The notes beneath the pieces were generated by a model. The model searched no databases, was not told where the DNA came from, and saw only the letters and a program-made list of their open reading frames with translations. Shown one piece after another: positions 1 to 5,435 of a stretch of 7,676 nucleotides of DNA (positions are counted from its first letter, which is position 1; every line of letters begins with the position of its first letter). A program made the translations under genes and the position numbers. The DNA comes from Deltaproteobacteria bacterium. Lineage in GTDB: Bacteria; Desulfobacterota; Desulfobulbia; Desulfobulbales; SURF-16. Where the stretch lies: positions 1-7,676 of the forward strand of contig JAOZSN010000138.1 of assembly GCA_029939635.1 (NCBI GenBank), given 5' to 3'.

Positions 1-982
1 ATCAACATCCCCCAAAAAACCTCCTTCAAAGCCCAAAAGCAAGCTGGATACGCCAAAGAAATTCTCCGATATTATCCAGGACTCACTAGGTAATATAGAG
101 AAAAATTTCCAAGGTGCCCCTCAATTAACACCCGAATGTACAAAAATTCGCAAGCTACTCAGCAAAAAGGACAAAAACAAAATTGTTGAGAGTGCCCTGG
201 AGCGATATGCCAACAAGATGGAGTTAGTACCTTATCAGGCTGAGCTTATTAAGTTGCAGCAGCACCTGGAGAGAACCGGCAAAAAAATGATCATCTGCTT
301 TGACGGTCGTGATGCCTCAGGAAAAGGTGGGACGATCCGGAGGGTGTCTCGCTACATGAATGAAAAACACTACCGCATAGTGGCCTTGGGCAAACCAAGC
401 AAGATCCAACAAACCGAACTACACATGAAGCGGTATATTGAGCAGTTCCCCCACTCAGGAGAGATCGTCCTTTTTGACCGAAGCTGGTATAACCGAGCCA
501 TGGTAGAACCCGTTATGGGCTTCTGTACCCAGAAACAATATAAACGGTTCATGAAAAAAGTACCGACCTATGAACACAGCTTTATTGATGACGGCAAGAC
601 CATTTTACTCAAACTCTATTTCTCAGTATCCAAAGACGAACAGGCCAGACGCTTTGAACGCCGCAAAAATGACCCCCTGCGTCACTGGAAGTTAAGCGAG
701 GTTGACTTACAGGCCCAAGATTTATGGGATGAATTCAGCCAATCAAAATTCGAACTGCTCAGACGTACCCACACCGCAAAAACGCCATGGTACGTCATTA
801 AATCTGACGACAAGCAGCAGGCCCGATTAAACACCTTAAAACTGATTCTCTCCACCACAAAATATGTTGGCCGTAAAAGATCTCTGGACATAAAATGTGA
901 CACAGACATTGTTATTCCAGGAGATATTGAATTGCAAAACATGCGGAAACAGAAGAAGAAATACGGCAAATTTCTAGTATAG
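1..982 (+). CDS. ppk2: Polyphosphate kinase 2, class I-like, 5'-partial (first of two paralogues)
   Basis: PPK2 enzymes transfer phosphate between inorganic polyphosphate and nucleotides in the cytoplasm; class I members usually make ATP or GTP from the diphosphates. Counting from the internal ATG at 218, the Walker A region GRDASGKGG lies at about residues 30-38, the Walker B/substrate motif FDRSWYNR at 86-93 and the basic lid RRFERRKNDPLRHWKLS at about 144-160. The frame is open from base 2 with no stop and no ATG, GTG or TTG before 218, and no well-spaced Shine-Dalgarno precedes 218. The gene therefore most likely starts left of the window and has at least 72 more residues, rich in Lys and Pro at first (SPKKPPSKPKSK). 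The usual QWYFQRY segment reads ELHMKRY here. The C-terminus is basic (MRKQKKKYGK). It is followed 55 bp downstream by a second PPK2 gene. Family certain; nucleotide preference inferred. Confidence 0.93.
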   Translation, partial: STSPKKPPSKPKSKLDTPKKFSDIIQDSLGNIEKNFQGAPQLTPECTKIRKLLSKKDKNKIVESALERYANKMELVPYQAELIKLQQHLERTGKKMIICFDGRDASGKGGTIRRVSRYMNEKHYRIVALGKPSKIQQTELHMKRYIEQFPHSGEIVLFDRSWYNRAMVEPVMGFCTQKQYKRFMKKVPTYEHSFIDDGKTILLKLYFSVSKDEQARRFERRKNDPLRHWKLSEVDLQAQDLWDEFSQSKFELLRRTHTAKTPWYVIKSDDKQQARLNTLKLILSTTKYVGRKRSLDIKCDTDIVIPGDIELQNMRKQKKKYGKFLV

Positions 983-1037
983 ACGTCATGAACCTGCACC
1001 TCATCACGAATCACGTTAACTGAAAGGATCAAAGCAC

Positions 1038-1919
1038 ATGTCAAAGAAATCCAAAAAAATAAAACTCCAGGAAGGAACGGCCTTTAAGCTCAAAGACAAG
1101 AAACCTGGCAAAAACAAGGTCGCAGTCTATATCAAAAAAGAAAAACTTGCCTATGAGGAAGAGTTGAAGACCTTGCAGATCGAGTTAATGAAGCTGCAAA
1201 AACAGATAAAGAAAGATTCCATGCGCATCCTCACCATTTTTGAAGGCCGCGATGCCGCTGGCAAGGGTGGCACCATCAAGAGAATCACCGCCTTTCTCAA
1301 TGCCCGCGGTACCCGAGTTGTTGCCCTTGAAAAGCCCAGCGACCGGGAAAAAACCCAATGGTATTTTCAGCGCTATACCTCCCAATTACCATCTGGCGGG
1401 GAACTGGTCATCTTTGATAGAAGTTGGTATAACCGGGCCGGGGTGGAGCCGGTTATGAATTTTTGCAACGATGCTCAGCATAAACGCTTTTTAAAAGATG
1501 CGCCTTTTTTTGAGGAGATGCTGGTTAAAGATGGTATTAAACTGTTCAAATTCTACTTCTCTGTATCTAAAGAGGAGCAACAGCGACGCTTTGATTCACG
1601 GCGCACCGACCCTCTAAAGCAGCATAAAATCTCACCGGTGGATAATCTGGCCCAAAAATATTGGGATCAGTATAGCATTGCTAAATTCCAGATGCTAAAC
1701 GAGACAAACCGCACCATAACGCCATGGACGATCATCCGTTCAGATGACAAAAAAAAGGCAAGAATTAATTGCATCAAACACATTTTATCCAACCTGGACT
1801 ATGAAGGAAAGATCTCCAAAAAACTACTCCGACCAGACCCGGAGATCGTCATCAGCGGGATCGATGAAATTAAACATATGGAGGCACATCTGATGAAGCC
1901 CAAGGCATTGCGTGGCTAA
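1038..1919 (+). CDS. ppk2: Polyphosphate kinase 2, class I-like (second paralogue)
   Basis: A complete 293-residue PPK2. The first 35 or so residues are lysine-rich (MSKKSKKIK). The kinase domain then shows FEGRDAAGKGG at about 68-78, the conserved QWYFQRY at 107-113, Walker B VIFDRSWYNRAGVEPVM at 124-140 and the lid RRFDSRRTDPLKQHKIS at 183-199. This copy keeps the canonical family motifs more faithfully than the copy upstream. The start is set by AAAGGA at 1023-1028, nine bases before the ATG. The stop TAA shares its last base with the ATG of apaH, so the two are probably co-transcribed and translationally coupled. The expected activity is ADP (or GDP) plus polyphosphate to ATP (or GTP). 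That substrate class is inferred from motif resemblance. The two copies are divergent enough to suggest old duplication or separate acquisition and different roles. Confidence 0.95.
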   Translation: MSKKSKKIKLQEGTAFKLKDKKPGKNKVAVYIKKEKLAYEEELKTLQIELMKLQKQIKKDSMRILTIFEGRDAAGKGGTIKRITAFLNARGTRVVALEKPSDREKTQWYFQRYTSQLPSGGELVIFDRSWYNRAGVEPVMNFCNDAQHKRFLKDAPFFEEMLVKDGIKLFKFYFSVSKEEQQRRFDSRRTDPLKQHKISPVDNLAQKYWDQYSIAKFQMLNETNRTITPWTIIRSDDKKKARINCIKHILSNLDYEGKISKKLLRPDPEIVISGIDEIKHMEAHLMKPKALRG

Positions 1920-2731
1920 TGGCCATTTATGCAATTGGCGATATACAAGGCCATTACACTCCCCTTCGTCATCTCCTTGACATTATCCATTTTGACCCTG
2001 CGGTTGACCAACTCTGGCTGGTGGGAGATCTGGTCAACCGTGGCCCAGAATCATTGCAGGTCCTCCGCTTTGTGCACGCCTTGGGTGGGGCTGCAAAACC
2101 AGTGCTGGGCAACCATGAAATCCACCTGCTAGCACGGGCATTTGGGGCAATCGAGTTCAAGGGGGGTGACAGTTTTAATGAAATCCTCATTGCCCCGGAT
2201 CGAGACGAACTCATCAACTGGATCCGCCATCTTCCCTTTGTCCATATTGATCAACCCCTTAAAACTATCATGATCCACGCCGGCATCCATTATAAATGGG
2301 GCCGAAAAAAACTTCTGCGCTACAGCAAAGAAATAGAGGCCATACTGCAGGGAGAGGAGTGTCTGGCCTTTCTGCAAAGCATGTATCGCCATAAAAGTAA
2401 ACAGTGGAAAATGTCAAAACAGGGCTGGCAACGGCTGCAGTTTATAGCAAATTGCTGCATCCGTCTGCGCTACTACAACAGTCAAAACAAACTGGACTTC
2501 AATTTTAAAGGCCCATTACACAACCACCCCTCCTCTCTCATCCCCTGGTTTCGACATCCCAAAAGACGCTGCAGAAAATGGCGCATTATTTTTGGCCACT
2601 GGGCGGCCTTAGGTTATTTGCAGGAAGAAAATGTGGTCAGCCTTGATAGCGGCTGCATCTGGGGAGGGCAACTGACAGCGATACAGCTGGACTGTAGAGC
2701 AGAGAGAATCTGGCAGGTATCATGCAATTGA
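1919..2731 (+). CDS. apaH: Bis(5'-nucleosyl)-tetraphosphatase, symmetrical (ApaH)
   Basis: ApaH hydrolyses diadenosine tetraphosphate, a stress alarmone and RNA 5' cap, into two ADP. It is a metallophosphoesterase with two metal ions. At 270 residues it matches the family length. Visible signatures are GDIQGH (7-12), GDLVNRGP (36-43), GNHEIHLLA (64-72), the metal-ligand histidine in MIHAG (118-122), FGHWAALG (225-232) and LDSGCIWGG (242-250). The first motif has Gln where many phosphoesterases have His; GDxQG is common in ApaH and is not a defect. Its ATG overlaps the PPK2 stop by one base (TAATG). No strong ribosome site is visible directly upstream, which fits coupling. The 3' end overlaps the convergent aroK gene by 12 bp, with no terminator between them. 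Its ADP product is the likely substrate of the PPK2 neighbours. Confidence 0.95.
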   Translation: MAIYAIGDIQGHYTPLRHLLDIIHFDPAVDQLWLVGDLVNRGPESLQVLRFVHALGGAAKPVLGNHEIHLLARAFGAIEFKGGDSFNEILIAPDRDELINWIRHLPFVHIDQPLKTIMIHAGIHYKWGRKKLLRYSKEIEAILQGEECLAFLQSMYRHKSKQWKMSKQGWQRLQFIANCCIRLRYYNSQNKLDFNFKGPLHNHPSSLIPWFRHPKRRCRKWRIIFGHWAALGYLQEENVVSLDSGCIWGGQLTAIQLDCRAERIWQVSCN

Positions 2732-3265
2732 GGGCGTGACAAAAACCCCCTCCACCTTCCCCATAATTTCACCGGCAATATCTTCTGTACTTTTCCCTTC
2801 AACATTAATGGTGATATCTGCACAGCTTGCATACAGAGGTTGGCGCTTTTCAAAAAGAAGTTTGGCCTGGTCCGTATCCTGAAAAAGAGGGCGTTTCTTG
2901 ATCTTTTTCTTGGCCTTTGGGTGATTCATAATTTTGTCTACGATTGGCTCAAAGGCTGATTGCAAAAAGACTACTGTACCGATTTCCCTCAAATTCTTAA
3001 CGACAAAGAAACCTCCCCCCGTGGAAATAATTGTATTAGTGACATACCGCTCTAGCCAGGTGGCTGTTTTTTGTTCTAAAGTACGAAAAACAGCTTCACC
3101 ATCATCTCGAAAAATTTTTTTAATTTTGCGATTTTCAAAGCTTTCAATGAGGTCATCTGTATCAATTGCATAAAACCCTGTCCTCTCAGCCAGTTCCCGG
3201 GCTAAGCGACCCTTACCAACCCCCATAAAACCAATGAGCAAAATATTATTCCCCACCATGCGCAT
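2720..3265 (-). CDS. aroK: Shikimate kinase with atypical P-loop
   Basis: Shikimate kinase phosphorylates shikimate to shikimate-3-phosphate in chorismate and aromatic amino acid synthesis. The 181-residue product has the family layout: P-loop GFMGVGKGR (12-20), shikimate-site DTDD (35-38), FR at 60-61 for the substrate-binding arginine, GGG at 83-85, lid arginine in KKRPLF (125) and RQPLY (141-145). The P-loop lacks the usual Ser/Thr after Lys: canonical GKST or GKT reads GKGR, so the Mg-coordinating hydroxyl is missing. The start is ambiguous. The ATG at 3265 overlaps the stop of the upstream small gene as TAATG. An in-frame ATG at 3259 lies nine bases from the AAGGA site and would give 179 residues. 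The gene sits behind a small Lys/Cys-rich gene and converges on apaH with a 12-bp overlap. AroK and AroL cannot be told apart here. Confidence 0.9.
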   Translation of the reverse strand: MRMVGNNILLIGFMGVGKGRLARELAERTGFYAIDTDDLIESFENRKIKKIFRDDGEAVFRTLEQKTATWLERYVTNTIISTGGGFFVVKNLREIGTVVFLQSAFEPIVDKIMNHPKAKKKIKKRPLFQDTDQAKLLFEKRQPLYASCADITINVEGKSTEDIAGEIMGKVEGVFVTPSIA

Positions 3266-3435
3266 TATTCCTTTTTTTTGTTTTTCTTTTTGGCCTTTTT
3301 CTTCTTCTTTTTTTTCTTTTTCGCCTTTACCTGCCGAACTTCGCCCTGCAACTCACACTCCCCTGCAGCCGGACAACGACTACAATACTTGCCTTTTTTA
3401 ATGAATTTAGCACAACATTTCTTTTTTTTCGCCAT
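3265..3435 (-). CDS. Small cysteine/lysine-rich protein, 56 aa, unknown function
   Basis: Function not recognised. Reading the minus strand from the ATG at 3435 gives 56 residues in two parts. The N-terminal half has five cysteines in the order C7-C8, C18, C21, C27 (CC-x9-C-x2-C-x5-C), a spacing suited to a small zinc or metal knuckle, within a basic KKCCAKFIKKGKYCSRCP context. The C-terminal part, from about residue 37, is almost entirely lysine with a few Ala and Asn. GAAAGG at 3445-3450 lies nine bases from the start, and the stop forms TAATG with the first aroK ATG, so the gene looks translated and coupled to aroK. The poly-Phe reading on the opposite strand is its shadow. The ordered cysteines, ribosome site and overlap support a real gene despite the low-complexity tail. 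A nucleic-acid or polyanion-binding role is a guess. Confidence 0.7.
   Translation of the reverse strand: MAKKKKCCAKFIKKGKYCSRCPAAGECELQGEVRQVKAKKKKKKKKKAKKKNKKKE
3269..3273 (-). promoter_or_regulatory. Ribosome-binding site of aroK
   Basis: On the minus strand AAGGA lies inside the last codons of the small upstream gene. It is three bases from the ATG at 3265, which is too close, and nine bases from the in-frame ATG at 3259, which is ideal. This favours 3259 for direct initiation, while 3265 could be used by coupled re-initiation at the TAATG. Confidence 0.55.
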
Positions 3436-3572
3436 GAACCTTTACCTTTCAAATTTAACAATATAGCAAATCACAATAATTCCTATTACTGTACACTATT
3501 ACCCTTTTCTTGCCTGGTAAAATTTATTTGCCAGCAGAGGAAACAAAAAAAAAGTCGTAATCATTTTCTTTT

Positions 3573-3602
3573 TTGACTATGGAACCTCCTATTTGCTACT
3601 AT
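3573..3602 (+). promoter_or_regulatory. Putative sigma-70 promoter of the HTH/lysine-tail gene
   Basis: TTGACT at 3573-3578 matches the -35 consensus at five of six positions. TACTAT at 3597-3602, 18 bases later, matches the -10 consensus at four of six. Transcription would begin near 3609, leaving a leader of about 40 nt before the ATG at 3651. This explains why the in-frame TTG at 3573 is unlikely to be a start codon. The stretch 3436-3572 is otherwise AT-rich spacer between divergent genes; I found no convincing minus-strand promoter in it. Confidence 0.45.
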
Positions 3603-3650
3603 ATTAACAATTATTTAAGTAACCTTAACTTTGTCAGAGAGAGAAAAAGT

Positions 3651-4175
3651 ATGCAGCCCCCCAAAACACCCTTATTGACCAAAAATGAAATAAAAATATG
3701 TGAAAACCTGTCTAAACTCAATGCTGGCCGAGCAAGCCTACGAGCTGCAGCGTTATTGGCTGTCAATAAAGGGGCAACGTATCCCCAGGCAGCTCTGCAA
3801 ACCGGCCTGACTCGTGGACAGGTTGACTATGCAGCCTCTTCTTTTAGAAAGAAGAAATTAGCCTTTTTCCCCGCCAACATGGTGCACCAAGACAACTCCC
3901 AAAAGAAATCAGATGATCAACAAAATATCGCAAGCGCTGAGCTTCCTACGCCTGCAAAAAAATTAAACACAGTGAAGGAGACCAAGGATATGACCAAATC
4001 AAAAAAGAAAGCCGCTAAAAAGAAGGAAAAAGAAAAGCTGGAGAAAAAGGCCTTAAAAGCAAAGGCAAAAAAAGCTGCTAAAAAAGCAAAGAAAAAAAAC
4101 AAGCTCGAGAAGAAAACAAAGAAAGATAAATCCACCAAGAAAAAGAAAAGCGGCAAAAAATCAAAAAAGAAGTAA
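3651..4175 (+). CDS. Helix-turn-helix protein with histone H1-like lysine-rich tail
   Basis: This 174-residue product has two distinct parts. Residues about 24-74 resemble a homeodomain-like helix-turn-helix: an alanine-rich helix (RASLRAAALLAV), then GATYPQAALQTGLTRGQVDYAAS as turn and recognition helix, then FRKKKLAFFP. Residues 101-174 are about half lysine (39 of 74), built from Ala/Glu/Lys runs such as KAAKKAKKK, with no acidic clusters and little hydrophobicity. Such tails occur in H1-like nucleoid proteins and are usually disordered polyanion binders. I chose the ATG at 3651, preceded by a weak GAGAGAG site at 3637-3643; upstream frame continuation to TTG 3573 overlaps a good -35 box. 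It is divergent from the small Lys/Cys-rich gene. A DNA-compacting or regulatory role is inferred; no specific family name is claimed. Confidence 0.82.
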   Translation: MQPPKTPLLTKNEIKICENLSKLNAGRASLRAAALLAVNKGATYPQAALQTGLTRGQVDYAASSFRKKKLAFFPANMVHQDNSQKKSDDQQNIASAELPTPAKKLNTVKETKDMTKSKKKAAKKKEKEKLEKKALKAKAKKAAKKAKKKNKLEKKTKKDKSTKKKKSGKKSKKK

Positions 4176-4228
4176 GCCTGCAGCGGTAGCTTTTATCAAA
4201 TAGTGCACGCGATAAACTATCCGCTCAC

Positions 4229-4275
4229 GCCTAAAACCTCTGCCCAACAGGGCAGAAAAATGTTCAAAATTAGGC
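4229..4275. repeat. Hairpin unit downstream of the lysine-tail gene
   Basis: TCTGCCC (4239-4245) and GGGCAGA (4250-4256) form a perfect 7-bp stem with a four-base AACA loop. GCCTAA (4229-4234) and TTAGGC (4270-4275) form a wider enclosing inverted repeat. The inner stem is followed by A residues on the plus strand, not T, so it is not a standard intrinsic terminator for the upstream gene. It may be a structured 3' end or a repeat unit. The first 53 bases after the stop codon (4176-4228) show nothing clear. Confidence 0.5.
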
Positions 4276-4277
4276 AT

Positions 4278-4418
4278 GGGCACCTTGAATAACTGCTTTT
4301 TGCGTCGATATCTGCGTCACAAGAAAATGAATAATGTTCACATATCACTAATATGCTGCGCTTATTAATTTTTCTGTTCCTTGCTCTCAACGAAAAAATC
4401 TAGCTATTCAAGATACCC
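4278..4418. repeat. 141-bp imperfect palindrome, MITE-like, with GCAT direct repeats
   Basis: All paired segments share one centre at base 4348. The outer arms 4278-4291 (GGGCACCTTGAATA) and 4405-4418 (TATTCAAGATACCC) pair at 12 of 14 positions. Further pairs are 4298-4301/4395-4398, 4324-4328/4368-4372, 4330-4334/4362-4366 and 4341-4345/4351-4355 (CATAT/ATATG around a CACTA loop). GCAT lies directly outside both ends (4274-4277 and 4419-4422), as a 4-bp target duplication would. There is no coding frame of note. This is best read as a non-autonomous palindromic repeat; a structured RNA is the alternative. Copy number elsewhere cannot be seen here. Confidence 0.65.
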
Positions 4419-4420
4419 GC

Positions 4421-4547
4421 ATGTAAAAGATCATCAGTGCTTTAGCTTTGTTCATTCAGGCCTTTAAAGCGTACTGGTGTTACTCGAAAAGGCCTAAATG
4501 GGCGAAGATGAAGCAGACACCGCTTCGCTGTTGATGACCTTTTACAT
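4421..4547. repeat. 127-bp composite inverted-repeat element abutting a start codon
   Basis: The terminal arms ATGTAAAAGATCATCA (4421-4436) and TGATGACCTTTTACAT (4532-4547) pair at 15 of 16 positions. Inside, CATTCAGGCCTTT (4453-4465) and AAAGGCCTAAATG (4488-4500) pair at 12 of 13 around a 22-base loop. A side hairpin can form from GCGAAG (4502-4507) with CTTCGC (4523-4528), or alternatively from GAAGC (4510-4514) with GCTTC (4522-4526). The element ends one base before the ATG of the SAM hydrolase gene. It could be a mobile repeat or a leader RNA structure; no T-tract terminator or recognised riboswitch motif is present. Confidence 0.6.
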
Positions 4548-5348
4548 ATGATCATTACCCTTACCAGTGACTTTGGCCTTCATGATCCCTACGTGGGCAT
4601 TATGAAGGGCGTTATCCTTAGCCGTGCCCCAGGGGTCCAGCTTGTAGACCTGAGCCACCAGATCCCACCTCAATCTATCCTGGCTGGTAGTCGTGCGTTG
4701 GCAACAGCCACTCCTTTTTTTCCTGCTGGCACTATTCATCTTGCTGTTGTTGATCCTGGCGTGGGCAGTGTTCGTAATCTCGTCTGCCTCCTGCAAGCCG
4801 GGCAACTCTTCCTGGCCCCAGACAACGGCCTTCTCACGCCCTTTCTTGACGATGCCGAACAGGCCTATGTCCTGCAAAACAAGCAGTTCTTTCTGGACCC
4901 TGTTTCCAGCACCTTCCATGGCCGTGACATCCTCGCTCCTGTTGCCGCCGCTCTGGCCAACGCCCTCAAGCCATCTCAACTAGGCCCAGCCTTTCCTGTA
5001 GCTCAGCTCAAACGCTGCCATCCCCCCCTGCCCACATTTTCAGCCTCTGAAATTCAGGGAGAAATCTGCCATATTGATCATTTTGGCAATGCCATCACGA
5101 ATATCAGCAGCAAGCACCTCGAACAACTCCAGCAAAACCCTGATAAAATTACGATCATAGCGGCAGATACTACTATACAAGGGATCTGTCTTACTTATTG
5201 CAGCAAACAACCACATTCAGCAATTGCCCTGATTAATAGTAATCAAGTGCTGGAAATTGCAGTACCAAATGGGAACGCTTCCCAACAATTACAATTATCT
5301 TTCGGGAGTCCCATAAAAATCTTGAAAAACACCTCGCGTTCACGATAG
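4548..5348 (+). CDS. S-adenosyl-L-methionine hydrolase (SAM hydroxide adenosyltransferase family)
   Basis: Members of this family, related to fluorinase and chlorinase, use water or hydroxide to split S-adenosylmethionine into adenosine and methionine in the cytoplasm. The 266-residue length fits. The N-terminal domain has TSDFGLHDPYVGIMKG (6-21), VVDPGVGSVR (67-76), APDNGLL (90-96) and FHGRDILAPVAA (123-134). D69, R76 and H124 correspond to the Asp-Arg-His set considered catalytic in archaeal homologues. The C-terminal domain has the typical GEICHIDHFGNAITNI (171-186) and LEIAVPNGNAS (235-245). The start MIITLTSDFG is the normal family start, so 4548 is secure. However, no purine-rich ribosome site precedes it because an inverted-repeat element occupies the leader. 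The ArsR-type repressor gene begins 87 bp downstream behind its own promoter. No halogen-specific insertion was noticed, so the hydrolase assignment is preferred. Confidence 0.92.
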   Translation: MIITLTSDFGLHDPYVGIMKGVILSRAPGVQLVDLSHQIPPQSILAGSRALATATPFFPAGTIHLAVVDPGVGSVRNLVCLLQAGQLFLAPDNGLLTPFLDDAEQAYVLQNKQFFLDPVSSTFHGRDILAPVAAALANALKPSQLGPAFPVAQLKRCHPPLPTFSASEIQGEICHIDHFGNAITNISSKHLEQLQQNPDKITIIAADTTIQGICLTYCSKQPHSAIALINSNQVLEIAVPNGNASQQLQLSFGSPIKILKNTSRSR

Positions 5349-5372
5349 AATCCATGTTTAAGGTTTCAAGAA

Positions 5373-5422
5373 AATACTTTACATCTATAAAAGAAAGTAT
5401 TAAATGGAAAAATTAAATACTT
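5373..5422 (+). promoter_or_regulatory. Promoter/operator of the arsR-family gene with three AATACTT half-sites
   Basis: AATACTT occurs at 5373-5379, inverted as AAGTATT at 5395-5401, and again forward at 5416-5422. The centres are 22 and 21 bases apart, about two helical turns, so all three sites lie on one face of the DNA. The first two sites form a perfect 8-bp inverted repeat (AATACTTT/AAAGTATT) and the second and third a 10-of-11 repeat. A possible -10 box TATAAA (5386-5391) sits between sites one and two; its -35 is poor. Site three lies immediately upstream of the ribosome site. The layout suits autorepression by the ArsR-type protein encoded directly downstream. Confidence 0.55.
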
Positions 5423-5428
5423 AAAAGG
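5423..5428 (+). promoter_or_regulatory. Ribosome-binding site supporting a TTG start
   Basis: AAAAGG lies seven bases before the TTG at 5436 and next to the third operator half-site. No ATG at suitable distance competes; the first in-frame ATG (5469) would remove the N-terminal helix. Confidence 0.55.
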
Positions 5429-5435
5429 TGCCATC

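Noticed and set aside
983..1037. Regulatory site between the two PPK2 genes
   Set aside because: Only a short ATCACGA/ATCACG direct repeat is present, and the spacing is compatible with an operon. Nothing firm.
3278..3466. Plus-strand reading frame of nearly pure phenylalanine
   Set aside because: It is the complement of lysine codons in the minus-strand small gene and has no ribosome site.
3510..3538. Inverted repeat TGCCTGG/CCAGCA in the divergent intergenic region
   Set aside because: Only a four-base core pairs cleanly; expected by chance.
3573..3650. TTG at 3573 as the start of the HTH/lysine-tail gene
   Set aside because: The TTG falls in a good -35 box, has no ribosome site, and the extra 26 residues do not look like part of the domain. 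The ATG at 3651 is preferred.
3917..4156. Minus-strand Phe/Leu-rich frame resembling membrane segments
   Set aside because: It is the complement of the lysine-rich tail of the HTH protein; composition artefact.
4421..4547. SAM riboswitch in the leader of the SAM hydrolase gene
   Set aside because: The position and function invite the idea, but I recognise no SAM-I, SAM-II or SAH motif. The long near-perfect arms look more like a repeat element.
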